From the NCBI GenBank assembly GCA_022447925.1, contig JAKUTS010000008.1:1-64000 (forward strand): a stretch of DNA of 64,000 bases, in the 5' to 3' direction. This DNA comes from SAR202 cluster bacterium. GTDB lineage: Bacteria; Chloroflexota; Dehalococcoidia; Lucifugimonadales; UBA2962. A model generated the notes under the pieces. The model saw only the letters and a program-made list of their open reading frames with translations. It did no database searches and had not been told where the DNA came from. Shown here in pieces: positions 37,212 to 45,698 of this stretch. A program made the position numbers and the translations under genes. How positions within the stretch are numbered: the first letter of the stretch is position 1; every line of letters starts with the position of its first letter.

Positions 37212-38258
37212 ATGACAAATAGAATGAAAGCAGCCTTATGGGATGGTAAAGGTTTATTAGAAGTCTGCGACATAGATAAACCATCAATCGGACCTCAAGA
37301 TGCTTTGGTTAAAGTTAAGTCAGCCGGTATTTGTGGCTCAGATCTGTTAATTTACTCTGATAAGAATCAGCCCGAAACATTGCCTCAAGGTCATGAAATT
37401 GCCGGAGAAGTTGTTGAAGTAGGACTTGATGTCGATAAAAAACTGATAGGTTCTAGAGTCGCTGTAGAAGGAATAGGCCATGGTAAAGCTTGTTCAAATT
37501 GTTACTACTGTAACGATGGTCAATATTTTCTTTGTGAAAACCTTGGCATTGAAAGAGGAGGCGGTTATGCCGAATATGTGGTGACCAAATCGCAGGGACT
37601 TTATCCAATAGCTGGTTCAATGAACTGGGATGAGGCAGGACTTGTCGAACCTTATGCCGTTGCATTACATGCAATCCGGCGAGGAGAATTAAGTGGAGGA
37701 GAAACTGTTGCTGTTTTGGGATCAGGAACTATAGGCCTTTGTACAATTGCAGCAGCTAGAGCTATGGGATCAGGCTTTATTGTTGCGACAGCAAGGTATC
37801 CTCAGCAGGTCAATATGGCTCGTATGCTTGGAGCAGATCTTGTAGTCGATTCTGAAGGAAATGAGTTGAATGAAGCCTTGTTAGATTATTCCAAAGGGGT
37901 TGGGTCTGACTTAACTATTGAAACAGTAGGAGGGCGTTCAGATGCGGTAATAACTCAAGCAGTGGATGTTACTCGTAAACAAGGTCGGATTGTGACTACA
38001 GGAAACTTTTACACTCCGATTCAATTTGACTGGATGAAAGCAATCTTAAAAGAACATTCGTTAATTTGGTCTGCAACTTATGCTACTAATAACGGAAGGA
38101 ATGAATTCCAGATTGCAATAGAACAAATGGGAAGCGGGTTAGTAAATCTCAAACCTCTAGTTACCCACAGATTTCCTTTATCTGAAATACAAAAAGGTTT
38201 AGATACCTCATTCGACAAGAACGGTGGTGCGATCAAAGTTCAGATTCAGGCAGATTAG
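37212..38258 (+). CDS. Zinc-dependent medium-chain dehydrogenase, copy 2
   Basis: 348 residues and clearly a paralogue of the previous gene: AGICGSDLLIY, PQGHEIAGE, CSNCYYCNDGQYFLC, LVEPYAVALHAIRRGELSGGETVAVLGSGTIG and identical VTRKQGRIV and FEAI-type ending segments (LVTHRFPLSEIQKGLDTSFDKN). All catalytic and structural zinc ligands are kept, so both copies should be active. Ribosome site GGTGG before the ATG. The pair probably arose by tandem duplication and may oxidise stereoisomers of one substrate or consecutive hydroxyls. Confidence 0.9.
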   Translation: MTNRMKAALWDGKGLLEVCDIDKPSIGPQDALVKVKSAGICGSDLLIYSDKNQPETLPQGHEIAGEVVEVGLDVDKKLIGSRVAVEGIGHGKACSNCYYCNDGQYFLCENLGIERGGGYAEYVVTKSQGLYPIAGSMNWDEAGLVEPYAVALHAIRRGELSGGETVAVLGSGTIGLCTIAAARAMGSGFIVATARYPQQVNMARMLGADLVVDSEGNELNEALLDYSKGVGSDLTIETVGGRSDAVITQAVDVTRKQGRIVTTGNFYTPIQFDWMKAILKEHSLIWSATYATNNGRNEFQIAIEQMGSGLVNLKPLVTHRFPLSEIQKGLDTSFDKNGGAIKVQIQAD

Positions 38259-38317
38259 TATTTTTTATAAAGCTTATTTATAATTGTCGCTAATCTGATG
38301 TTATAAAGGTGTGTCTT

Positions 38318-39970
38318 TTGAAAAAGCTTATTTTATTTCTAGCTATATTAGTTGGAATATTGGTAGTGGCTTGTGGCGGATCTGATTCTGCAGAATCAGA
38401 ATCTGCATCTAACTCCGAATCTACTGTTTCTTCATCCGTATCGGATGGAGGTTTTGCAGAATTAGGTCGTGATTTAAGAGCTCAGAGAATGCGTTCAGCT
38501 AGCGTGATTTTGCAGGATGGTCGTGTTCTAGTAACAGGCGGTAATCAGCCTGCGTTTCAAGCTGGAGCTGTTAAAACTGCTGAGGTTTGGACAGCTGGAT
38601 CTGATCAATGGGAATTTACAGACGATATGATAGTTGAACGATTTTCTCATTCGATGGTTGTTTTAAAAGATGGACGGGTTTTATCTGCCGGCGGCAGAGA
38701 CCTGGGAAATACGGGCAGCGATAAAGCAGATATATGGGACCCTAAAACCGGTAATTGGACCGCAGCTGCCGATATGATTGAGGCTCACGAGTCTTTTCCT
38801 ATGGTGCTACTTAATGATGGTAGAGTGATAGTGGCTGGTGGCTCTGCTCGGGATTATAACCCAACTAATTTGGCTGAAATATATGATCCCAATACCGACA
38901 CTTGGACACAGATCGGAGGTATGTCGGTAGAGAGGATTTGGCATACAGGTACCTTGCTAAGTGACGGTCGTGTGTTATTTGCTGGCGGAGGTGATCCTGA
39001 CGGTCCGTACATTAAAAATGCTGAGATATATGACCCTGCTAAAGACACATGGTTTTCTGCAGGTGAAATGAATGTGGGCAGGACACAACATACAGCTACA
39101 TTACTGAAAGATGGACGTGTGCTAGTAGTTGGCGGGCGAGGTAAAAGACAGACTTCAGAAATATATGATCCTTCTACCAACACTTGGGATGAAATGTCAG
39201 ACTTAACTGAACCCCGAGCTGAACATATGGCTCTATTGTTAGCTGACGGGAGAGTATTAGTTATTGCAGGAACTGGTAGCAGGCCCTCGGTAGAAGTATG
39301 GAATCCTACCAATAATTCATGGCAAGTAATTGGTAAGTTACAAGTGGGTAGATATCGGCACTTAGCTGAATTAATAGGGGACAATCAAGTATTGGTTTTT
39401 GGTGGTAATGGAGAAGATGGGATACTTGCTTCAACTGAAATAATTAATATCGAAGTAGCATCGGAGGTTGAGCAAATTGTATTGACCGGTACAGCTGATC
39501 CTCAACTACCAACACCTGCTGCCATAGTAGATACACCGGTGCCTACCGCGACTGCTCTTATAGTTGGTCGAGATGTGTATGAAGAACCTTTAGAAGATCC
39601 AATAGAAGCCGAGCCCGACGGTTCGGCCAGTCTGGTTCCTAACGGGCAGCCTGTGAGGTTGCCAATTGGAGGTATAATTGCTAGTCCTAGTTTGCAAACC
39701 GGCCTAGTAGCTGTTTTTGTGGAGGTGATATCAGATACGCGTTGTCCAACTGGGGAAACATGTGATGAACCTGGAGAAGCAATAATACTTCTGGAATTAA
39801 GACAGCAAGATGCGCCTTTTGGTACTACTGAAATGACCCTTGGTGCCGATCAGGCGCTTCCATCGGTTAAAAAGTTAGGGAAGTTTTCTACAGTATTTGT
39901 AGATCTGGAATATGACTCAGATAATAACCCAATACTTACTCTAGCTATGGTTCAGTGGCGTAAAAAATAA
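38318..39970 (+). CDS. Kelch-repeat lipoprotein with C-terminal CPTG-type domain
   Basis: 550 residues from TTG 38318, which has AAAGG eight bases upstream. Signal peptide ends in lipobox GILVVACGG, then a Ser/Glu linker. Residues 50-380 hold about six kelch blades, each with DGRVLVxGG and a W-containing strand (NTWTQ, DTWFS, NTWDE, NSWQV), giving a beta-propeller outside the membrane. After a Pro/Thr-rich linker the last 100 residues contain VFVEVISDTRCPTGETCDEPGEAIILLEL, the CPTG...C pattern seen in small secreted bacterial domains. It may bind carbohydrate or protein at the surface; no enzyme motif is seen. Confidence 0.88.
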   Translation: MKKLILFLAILVGILVVACGGSDSAESESASNSESTVSSSVSDGGFAELGRDLRAQRMRSASVILQDGRVLVTGGNQPAFQAGAVKTAEVWTAGSDQWEFTDDMIVERFSHSMVVLKDGRVLSAGGRDLGNTGSDKADIWDPKTGNWTAAADMIEAHESFPMVLLNDGRVIVAGGSARDYNPTNLAEIYDPNTDTWTQIGGMSVERIWHTGTLLSDGRVLFAGGGDPDGPYIKNAEIYDPAKDTWFSAGEMNVGRTQHTATLLKDGRVLVVGGRGKRQTSEIYDPSTNTWDEMSDLTEPRAEHMALLLADGRVLVIAGTGSRPSVEVWNPTNNSWQVIGKLQVGRYRHLAELIGDNQVLVFGGNGEDGILASTEIINIEVASEVEQIVLTGTADPQLPTPAAIVDTPVPTATALIVGRDVYEEPLEDPIEAEPDGSASLVPNGQPVRLPIGGIIASPSLQTGLVAVFVEVISDTRCPTGETCDEPGEAIILLELRQQDAPFGTTEMTLGADQALPSVKKLGKFSTVFVDLEYDSDNNPILTLAMVQWRKK

Positions 39971-39996
39971 AGTAACCAAATCTTGTCTAGACTTAG

Positions 39997-40038
39997 AATA
40001 GATTATCCGTGTTAAACATCTAATATGGATAATCTATT
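39997..40038. terminator. Hairpin between convergent genes, candidate bidirectional terminator
   Basis: AATAGATTATCC at 39997-40008 is exactly complementary to GGATAATCTATT at 40027-40038, a 12-base perfect stem with an 18-base loop. It lies between the ends of the kelch lipoprotein gene and the unknown gene on the minus strand, and includes the last codons of the latter. No strong T-run follows, so intrinsic termination is uncertain. Confidence 0.5.
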
Positions 40039-40775
40039 GGTTTATCCTTATCCGTGCCACCGTTATCATTTGTAGACTCTTTTCCCTTGTCACTTTTATC
40101 TTTATCAGAAGTTTTCTCAGGTTCGTTTTCTGTTACATCAGAAGATTTACGCTGAGCCTCAACCATCAATTTTATTTGATTGTCGACCCATCTTTTAACC
40201 GCGTCAAAAGATGGTGGTGAGATATAAAAAACCTGCATATCTTCGGGGAATTGTATTTTGTGATTTTGATTTACTATTAATAACGCTGCATCATCTTTTG
40301 GTATGAGTTCGTCGATGGTTTTTGATGCATGAGCCCATCTTTTATTTGTAGTGTCTTCTAGATTATTAATAATTAATGAATATACTTTTTCACTTGTCAC
40401 ACCGGCAGAGGAGCACATACGCCAGTCATATTCCTCTTGAACTAAAGATCTATCTTCAAGAGATTCAAGTGTGGCAGTTGATTTACACAAAGTGTTTATA
40501 AAAGTATGTGCATAAGGGTTTATGGTGTTTATTGCGTCTAATCCGGTTTGCCCGGACTCGAATATGCCCTCATGAAATACATGAGTGACTTGAGTAAGCG
40601 TTTGTTCGAGATTTTCAATCTGACTCCTAACGTCAGACCAGTAAGATTGCAATTTCACTTCTAATTCGTTAGGTACGCCTTGAAAACCAAACATTGAAGC
40701 AACAAGATATATTTTCCTGCCAGCTTTAAAGGAAGCAGCCTTTGGTTTAGGTATTTGAGTTAGTTTTTCGGCCAT
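40020..40775 (-). CDS. Protein of unknown function with charged, low-complexity C-terminal tail
   Basis: 251 residues. The first 200 look globular and mixed alpha/beta (AGRKIYLVASMFGF, YWSDVRSQIENLEQTLTQ, EEYDWRMCSSAGVTSEKVY, DDAALLIVNQNHKIQFPEDM, VFYISPPSFDAVKRWVDNQI). The last 45 are almost only Lys, Asp, Ser, Glu, Thr and Gly (SDKDKSDKGKESTNDNGGTD), likely disordered, ending DYPY. I do not recognise a family. It is alone on the minus strand, with a 58-residue membrane protein gene about 50 bases upstream that may be co-transcribed. No signal peptide or membrane segment. Confidence 0.7.
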   Translation of the reverse strand: MAEKLTQIPKPKAASFKAGRKIYLVASMFGFQGVPNELEVKLQSYWSDVRSQIENLEQTLTQVTHVFHEGIFESGQTGLDAINTINPYAHTFINTLCKSTATLESLEDRSLVQEEYDWRMCSSAGVTSEKVYSLIINNLEDTTNKRWAHASKTIDELIPKDDAALLIVNQNHKIQFPEDMQVFYISPPSFDAVKRWVDNQIKLMVEAQRKSSDVTENEPEKTSDKDKSDKGKESTNDNGGTDKDKPIDYPY

Positions 40776-40827
40776 CGGTTTGTGTTACTAAGTTTCAATT
40801 TTGGATTTTTATCATATAGCTTTAAGT

Positions 40828-41004
40828 CTAACCGGTATCGTCTCTGTTTTTAGAATTATTTTGACCCACCGTAAGGCATAGCCCGCCTGCAATTGTAACT
40901 CCAATTATAGTACCAATATACACTTTTCCAGTTAGGGATCCTATTACGACTCCAATTAAAATACCACCGATCATGCATGCTATAGTTCTTAAATTAAATT
41001 TCAT
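40828..41004 (-). CDS. 58-residue membrane protein with glycine-zipper helices
   Basis: ATG 41004 to TAG at 40828 encodes 58 residues: a basic start (MKFNLRTIAC), a hydrophobic helix with repeated glycines (MIGGILIGVVIGSLTG), a short turn, a second helix (IGTIIGVTIAGGLCLTVG) and a polar tail (QNNSKNRDDTG). Spaced glycines are typical of tightly packed helix hairpins. It sits between fhs and the unknown gene with the charged tail, on the same strand as both. The ribosome site is weak (GAG about 13 bases upstream). The remaining 180 bases up to fhs show nothing else. Confidence 0.55.
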   Translation of the reverse strand: MKFNLRTIACMIGGILIGVVIGSLTGKVYIGTIIGVTIAGGLCLTVGQNNSKNRDDTG

Positions 41005-41187
41005 ACTTAATTAATCTCAATTAACAGTTCATCACTAAAAATCTTATATGCGAAAGGCTCGGTGTCATGAACCATGTGATTTGGTTTGAGATGTCTCCTT
41101 TTTAAAATTTAATTTATATAGTGTTATGTTGGATTAAACTACTAAATACATTTTGACTTACGAAGTTTTATTAGATCTGACAAACTT

Positions 41188-42816
41188 TTACAACCCGATA
41201 ATATTGCCGTGCTTGTCCACATCCAGTGAGCGTGGATTTGAGGGTAATCCCGGCATTGTCACAATATTACCAGCGATCGGATAAGTGAATCCTGCACCCA
41301 TAGATGCTCGAATGTCATTAATTTCGAACGTGTAGTTTTCTGGCCTTCCTTTTAGTTTGGAATCATGTGATATGGATAAAGGTGTTTTTGCCATACATAC
41401 AGGTGTATTGGACCAACCAAGCTCCGTATAGCGGCGCGCTATACGTTTGCTTTTTAAAGACCAGTTAACATCGCTAGCATTGTAAACTGACTTTGCGACT
41501 GCTAAAACTTTATCTTCAATTGAATCTGAAAGGTCGTAAGCATATTTAATGTTTACTGGAGAATCCGGAGTGATATCGATTACTGCCTCTGCTAGCTCCT
41601 TGCATCCCGTACCTCCGTCAACGAATGAAGTATTCGATACTGCTGCGGAAGCACCAGCTTCAATCGCTCCTTTTTGAACCATTTTCACTTCTGAAGGAGT
41701 GTCATTAGAAAATTCGTTTATAGCAACAATCACTGGCAGGCCGAACGATTTTATCATTTGGATCAAATGACGCAGATTGGATAATCCGTTAGACAAAGCC
41801 GGGTTATTTTCCTGATCTAAATCTTTGACTTTGACTCCACCATGATATTTTAGACCTTTAATTGTTGCCACTAAAACTGCTGCATGTGGGTTTAAGTCTG
41901 ATAAGCGAGACTTAATATGGATAAATTTCTCGAATCCTAAATCCGCCCCAAACCCAGCCTCTGTTAGAACATATTCAGCATAATTCAAGGCGATTCTATC
42001 TCCGATAACTGAGCTACAGCCATGAGCTATGTTTCCAAATGGACCAGAATGCACAATTACTGGTTGACCTTCGCTGGTTTGTACTAGATTAGGCATTATA
42101 GCCGTTCTTAAAAGCGCCATCATTGAACCAACCGCCCCTTCGATAGATGATGCGGCTACCGGCTCATCAGATTGAGTAAACCCGACGACGACTGAACCTA
42201 GTTTCTGTCGTAAATCTTCTAAATCTGAACTCAATGCCAAAATGGCCATAATTTCGGAAGCTGTCACTATATCGAAACCTGTTTCTCTAACTGGCAAATT
42301 ATTTGGACCGCCGATTCCGGTAACAATTTGCCTGAGAGCACGATGCTCCATATCTGTGACACGACGCAAGGAGATTCCACTTGCAGTAAACCCTGGTATT
42401 TGTTTCCTATGAGCGGCATTTTCTGTTAGGGCCACAAGAAGGTTATGTGCTGATCCAACTGCATGAGCATCGCCTGTGAAATGGATATTTATTTCATCCT
42501 CAGGGATGACTTTAGCGGCACCGCCACCAGTTCCTCCGCCTTTGATACCGAATATTGGCCCTAATGAAGGCTCCCTCAGGGTTGCTACCACATTTTTGCC
42601 TAACAGTCCCATGCCTTGTGCCAACCCTACAGCAGTTGTTGTTTTGCCCTCTCCTGCAGGCGTAGGAGTGATACCGGTTACAACAATTAATTTTCCATTG
42701 ACAGTTGGTTTATTAGAGATTGTGTTCAAGGGAATTTTGGCCTTGAAATCTCCGTACATGATTAACTCTTTGGGATCTATCCCTAACTGTGCTGATATCT
42801 CACTTATTGGTTTCAT
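41188..42816 (-). CDS. fhs: Formate-tetrahydrofolate ligase
   Basis: 542 residues. ATP site VVTGITPTPAGEGKTTTAVGL near residues 45-65, LREPSLGPIFGIKGGGTGGG, INIHFTGDAHAVGSAHNLL, and VIVAINEFSNDTPSE. It makes 10-formyl-THF from formate, ATP and THF, feeding purine synthesis and C1 metabolism. Length is close to the usual 550-560. It lies alone between an MFS gene and the small membrane protein gene; folD is not near. Supports C1 use from formate in this organism. Confidence 0.96.
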   Translation of the reverse strand: MKPISEISAQLGIDPKELIMYGDFKAKIPLNTISNKPTVNGKLIVVTGITPTPAGEGKTTTAVGLAQGMGLLGKNVVATLREPSLGPIFGIKGGGTGGGAAKVIPEDEINIHFTGDAHAVGSAHNLLVALTENAAHRKQIPGFTASGISLRRVTDMEHRALRQIVTGIGGPNNLPVRETGFDIVTASEIMAILALSSDLEDLRQKLGSVVVGFTQSDEPVAASSIEGAVGSMMALLRTAIMPNLVQTSEGQPVIVHSGPFGNIAHGCSSVIGDRIALNYAEYVLTEAGFGADLGFEKFIHIKSRLSDLNPHAAVLVATIKGLKYHGGVKVKDLDQENNPALSNGLSNLRHLIQMIKSFGLPVIVAINEFSNDTPSEVKMVQKGAIEAGASAAVSNTSFVDGGTGCKELAEAVIDITPDSPVNIKYAYDLSDSIEDKVLAVAKSVYNASDVNWSLKSKRIARRYTELGWSNTPVCMAKTPLSISHDSKLKGRPENYTFEINDIRASMGAGFTYPIAGNIVTMPGLPSNPRSLDVDKHGNIIGL

Positions 42817-42952
42817 ATCAACTCCGATTACTGATTAATATTGAATTGAATACAAACTGCATTATAAACAATTATAGGCTTTGATAGTTTTTATTTTACA
42901 GCTATCTCCGTGTATGTGTTAAAACCTTTCTAAATTCATGTTTGAACCGAGG

Positions 42953-44209
42953 TCATTGTAGAGATTTAAGAGGATTTTTATTTATTATAAACAGTGTGGA
43001 TATGGCTATAAGTATTAAGGCCATAAAGCCTATTACCCACTGGCCACCTAGGTGTTCTGTAGCGAAACCAACCGGCAAGACCATTAAATTCACTATACCA
43101 AAAGTCATCATGTATACACTCATTATTCGACCACGATATTCAGGTTCGCTTAGTTTCATAATTAATCCCTGGATAGGTATTCTTCTGCCTGCATCTGTGA
43201 TTCCTAAAATTGCAATTAGTAATAATCCTATTGCATAATCTGGTATTAAGACGATTGCTAGCAGCGCTACCCCAGAGAGCCCGCTAATAATTAATAACAA
43301 TATTCCTCGATTACCATCTTTTTTAATAGCAAGTATCAACGAACCCAAGAACGCTCCAACTCCCATTAAAGTCATCATCAAGCCTAGCGCCGCTGGTCCT
43401 TTTTGATACACATCGACGACAAATACTGGTAGTACAAATCTGAAAGGCATAATCAGAGAGGCGGTTATTAATGACATGAGTATTACTATCTTTAGTGAGG
43501 GGAAGCTATTTATGTGTTTTAGGCCCACAATTATTTCTTGAACCACTGCAGGATGTGATTGTTTTGGAGGGGTTAATGATGGTAGTTTGCGACTTAAAGC
43601 AACAGATATTAAGCCTAGACAGGCAACTACAGCAAAAACCACCCAAGGTCCTGCTAAAGCATAGAGAGCTCCTCCAATTCCAGGAGCAGCGGCTGTCGTG
43701 ATGCTAAGAAGCGCTCCGTTTAGCGCCACGGCATTTTCTAGGTCAGCTTTTGGTACAAGATCAGGTATTGCAGCCTGTCGTGCTGTCAAAGAAAATGCCA
43801 TTACTAATCCAAACACTACTCCCATAACCAAAAGGTGTTGCCAAACTATAAAGTCAGTGTAAATAGAGACCGCAATTAGGAGAGCAATTGTTGCAGCCAT
43901 AATCTGTCCTATTTGAATGATTCCTCTTCTTCCAAATCTATCTGCAGCCACACCAGCAAATAAGGGCAATAGCAGCATCGGTACAGCTTGAGCTCCATAG
44001 ATTAAGCCTAAAACTGATGCTGAATCGCTTAAATCGTAAGCCAAATATCCCTGAGCAACAAAAGCCATCTGGAGTCCACTCATCATTGCTAACATACTGA
44101 ACCACATGTGCCTGAATTCGCTATGCTTAAAAGACCTAAGCATACCTAAATTACTCAACTTTATGCGGCGCTTTGGGTTGTTGTTGATTTGAGAAATGAT
44201 TTTGGACAC
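42953..44209 (-). CDS. MFS transporter, MFS_3/EntS-like exporter
   Basis: 418 residues with 12 predicted membrane helices. The N-terminal half has SFKHSEFRHMWFSMLAMMSG before the first helix and GVAADRFGRRGII, the conserved loop between helices 2 and 3 with its Asp-Arg-x-Gly-Arg-Arg pattern. The second half repeats with MKLSEPEYRGRIMS. The family includes enterobactin exporter EntS and macrolide exporters, so efflux of a small molecule is likely. Stands alone, divergent from the RNA/aroC region. Confidence 0.88.
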   Translation of the reverse strand: MSKIISQINNNPKRRIKLSNLGMLRSFKHSEFRHMWFSMLAMMSGLQMAFVAQGYLAYDLSDSASVLGLIYGAQAVPMLLLPLFAGVAADRFGRRGIIQIGQIMAATIALLIAVSIYTDFIVWQHLLVMGVVFGLVMAFSLTARQAAIPDLVPKADLENAVALNGALLSITTAAAPGIGGALYALAGPWVVFAVVACLGLISVALSRKLPSLTPPKQSHPAVVQEIIVGLKHINSFPSLKIVILMSLITASLIMPFRFVLPVFVVDVYQKGPAALGLMMTLMGVGAFLGSLILAIKKDGNRGILLLIISGLSGVALLAIVLIPDYAIGLLLIAILGITDAGRRIPIQGLIMKLSEPEYRGRIMSVYMMTFGIVNLMVLPVGFATEHLGGQWVIGFMALILIAISTLFIINKNPLKSLQ

Positions 44210-44442
44210 CCTACTCCATCCGATTTATAGAGTGGTTGCCATTGGTTGAGACAGGTAATTTATCTAATAGATTAAAACCATATGAGTATTTTTTTGTGTT
44301 TGGTTTCGACTTTAGAATGCATTCACTTGCCATATGCTTACTTTATGGCGAAATTATCGGTTACACAAGTGTGTCAAAGGTTAATATATATGTACGAGCA
44401 ACTATCGCACTTTCTAGTTTTTGATTTTTGGAATGTGGTTTA
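44210..44442. other. Intergenic stretch upstream of the RNA candidate, no gene supported
   Basis: An open frame of about 62 codons at 44236-44424 starts with TTG, has no ribosome site and codes for no recognisable sequence. TATATAT-like AT runs around 44385 could serve as promoter elements for the downstream RNA or aroC, but no clear -35/-10 pair is seen. Confidence 0.4.
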
Positions 44443-44527
44443 GGGGTCCTGGCCATGAGGTACACTCATTCACCTGTAAGTAAACAGGCGAAAGGTCCTC
44501 AAGGGTGTTCGGCCAGAACCCGTTTTT
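44443..44527 (+). ncRNA. Compact pseudoknotted RNA candidate ending in a terminator-like helix, upstream of aroC
   Basis: An outer helix joins CTGGCC (44449-44454) to GGCCAG (44511-44516) and extends past one mismatch with GGGT (44444-44447) and ACCC (44518-44521); five T follow at 44523-44527. Inside, TGAGG (44456-44460) pairs with CCTCA (44497-44501) while ACACTC (44462-44467) pairs with GGGTGT (44503-44508, one G-U): these interleave, so an H-type pseudoknot forms. The pseudoknot loop holds a hairpin, CCTGT (44473-44477) with ACAGG (44484-44488), followed by CGAAAGG. Either a small RNA with its own terminator or a leader/riboswitch-like attenuator for aroC, whose ATG is 60 bases on. It matches no class I know. 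Confidence 0.55.
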
Positions 44528-44586
44528 GTCCGAATTATTATGCTAATTCTAATCTGATTTCGTCTATTTGATGTTACCATAAATGT

Positions 44587-45666
44587 ATGAGTAATACGTT
44601 AGGTAAAATTTTTAGAATCACGACGTGGGGTGAGTCTCACGGAGAAGGTATTGGGGTTGTAATTGATGGATGTCCTGCCGGAATACCTTTATCTATTTCA
44701 GATATACAAACTGAATTGGATAGGCGTCGTCCAGGTCAAAGTCAAATAACAACACAAAGACGCGAGGCAGATAAACCATTAATTTTATCTGGTGTTTTTA
44801 ATGAGGTCACTTTAGGTACGCCAATAATGATAATGGTAAAAAACCAGGATGCTCGTGGTAAAGATTACCAAGAAACAGAGCAGACCTTTAGGCCTTCACA
44901 CGCAGATTACACATATGAAGCAAAATATGGGATAAGGGATTGGAAAGGTGGTGGACGCGCAAGCGCGAGAGAAACTGTGGGCAGGGTAGCAGCAGGGGCG
45001 ATAGCGCAGAAAATTCTATCGACTCACAATATAGAAATTGTGGGATATGTAAAGAAAGTTTGGAATATAGTTGCGGATGTTGATCCTGGTCATGTTACCA
45101 GGGAGGATGTTGAGATAAATGAGGTGAGGTGTCCAGACACAGCTATAGCAAAAACAATGATTGAAAGGATTAAGAAGGCACGCAAGGAAGGAGATTCATT
45201 GGGAGGGGTCGTTGAACTCGTTGCTCGGGGAGTCCCGCCTGGCCTTGGTGAGCCTGTATTCGATAAATTAGATGCAATGTTGGCAAGTGCTTTATTATCT
45301 TTGCCTGCTTGCAAGGGCTTTGAGATAGGATCTGGCTTCGCGGGTACATCCATGACAGGCTCTGAACATAATGATGCTTTTTATAATGACGGTGGCAGAA
45401 TTAGAACGCGCACGAATCACTCTGGAGGAGTTCAGGGTGGAATATCCAATGGTGAAAACATCGTGTTACGAGCGGCTTTCAAGCCCACTGCTACTATTGC
45501 AAAAGAACAGAGTACCGTAAATAAATTGGGTAAAGAGACTACTATCAAAGGTAGAGGTCGTCATGATCCGTGCGTTCTGCCGAGAGCAGTGCCAATGGTA
45601 GAATCAATGGTCGCTTTGACCCTCTGTGATCTTTTACTAAGACAATCGGTTAATCCGACTCCGTAA
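44587..45666 (+). CDS. aroC: Chorismate synthase
   Basis: 359 residues. [23 protein letters not shown] at the start gives the first His signature, [17 protein letters not shown] the second, [17 protein letters not shown] the FMN-contact region, and [16 protein letters not shown] the third. It removes phosphate from EPSP to give chorismate using reduced FMN. No diaphorase domain, so it is the monofunctional type. It is not in a shikimate operon; upstream is the structured RNA candidate. The end converges with the SDR gene through a short hairpin. Confidence 0.96.
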   Translation: MSNTLGKIFRITTWGESHGEGIGVVIDGCPAGIPLSISDIQTELDRRRPGQSQITTQRREADKPLILSGVFNEVTLGTPIMIMVKNQDARGKDYQETEQTFRPSHADYTYEAKYGIRDWKGGGRASARETVGRVAAGAIAQKILSTHNIEIVGYVKKVWNIVADVDPGHVTREDVEINEVRCPDTAIAKTMIERIKKARKEGDSLGGVVELVARGVPPGLGEPVFDKLDAMLASALLSLPACKGFEIGSGFAGTSMTGSEHNDAFYNDGGRIRTRTNHSGGVQGGISNGENIVLRAAFKPTATIAKEQSTVNKLGKETTIKGRGRHDPCVLPRAVPMVESMVALTLCDLLLRQSVNPTP

Positions 45667-45669
45667 TTC

Positions 45670-45694
45670 TAGATAGCTCTATCAACTCTATCTA
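45670..45694. terminator. Short hairpin between convergent aroC and SDR genes
   Basis: TAGATAG at 45670-45676 and CTATCTA at 45688-45694 form a seven-base stem with an 11-base loop, four bases after the aroC stop. It may serve as a weak bidirectional terminator; the stem is AT-rich and there is no T-run. Confidence 0.35.
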
Positions 45695-45698
45695 AAGG

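Noticed and set aside
44236-44424. Small open frame between the MFS gene and aroC
   Set aside because: TTG start without ribosome site, no recognisable composition or motif, and no sign of coupling to a neighbour.
44443-44527. Signal recognition particle RNA, T-box leader, hammerhead or HDV-like ribozyme
   Set aside because: The SRP loop sequence (GGAAGGAAGCAG-like) is missing on both strands. The AGGGTG stretch resembles part of a T-box but the rest of that motif is absent. CGAAA follows a stem as in hammerheads but no CUGANGA precedes it. The helix order differs from HDV-like ribozymes, which have a hairpin where this RNA has none.
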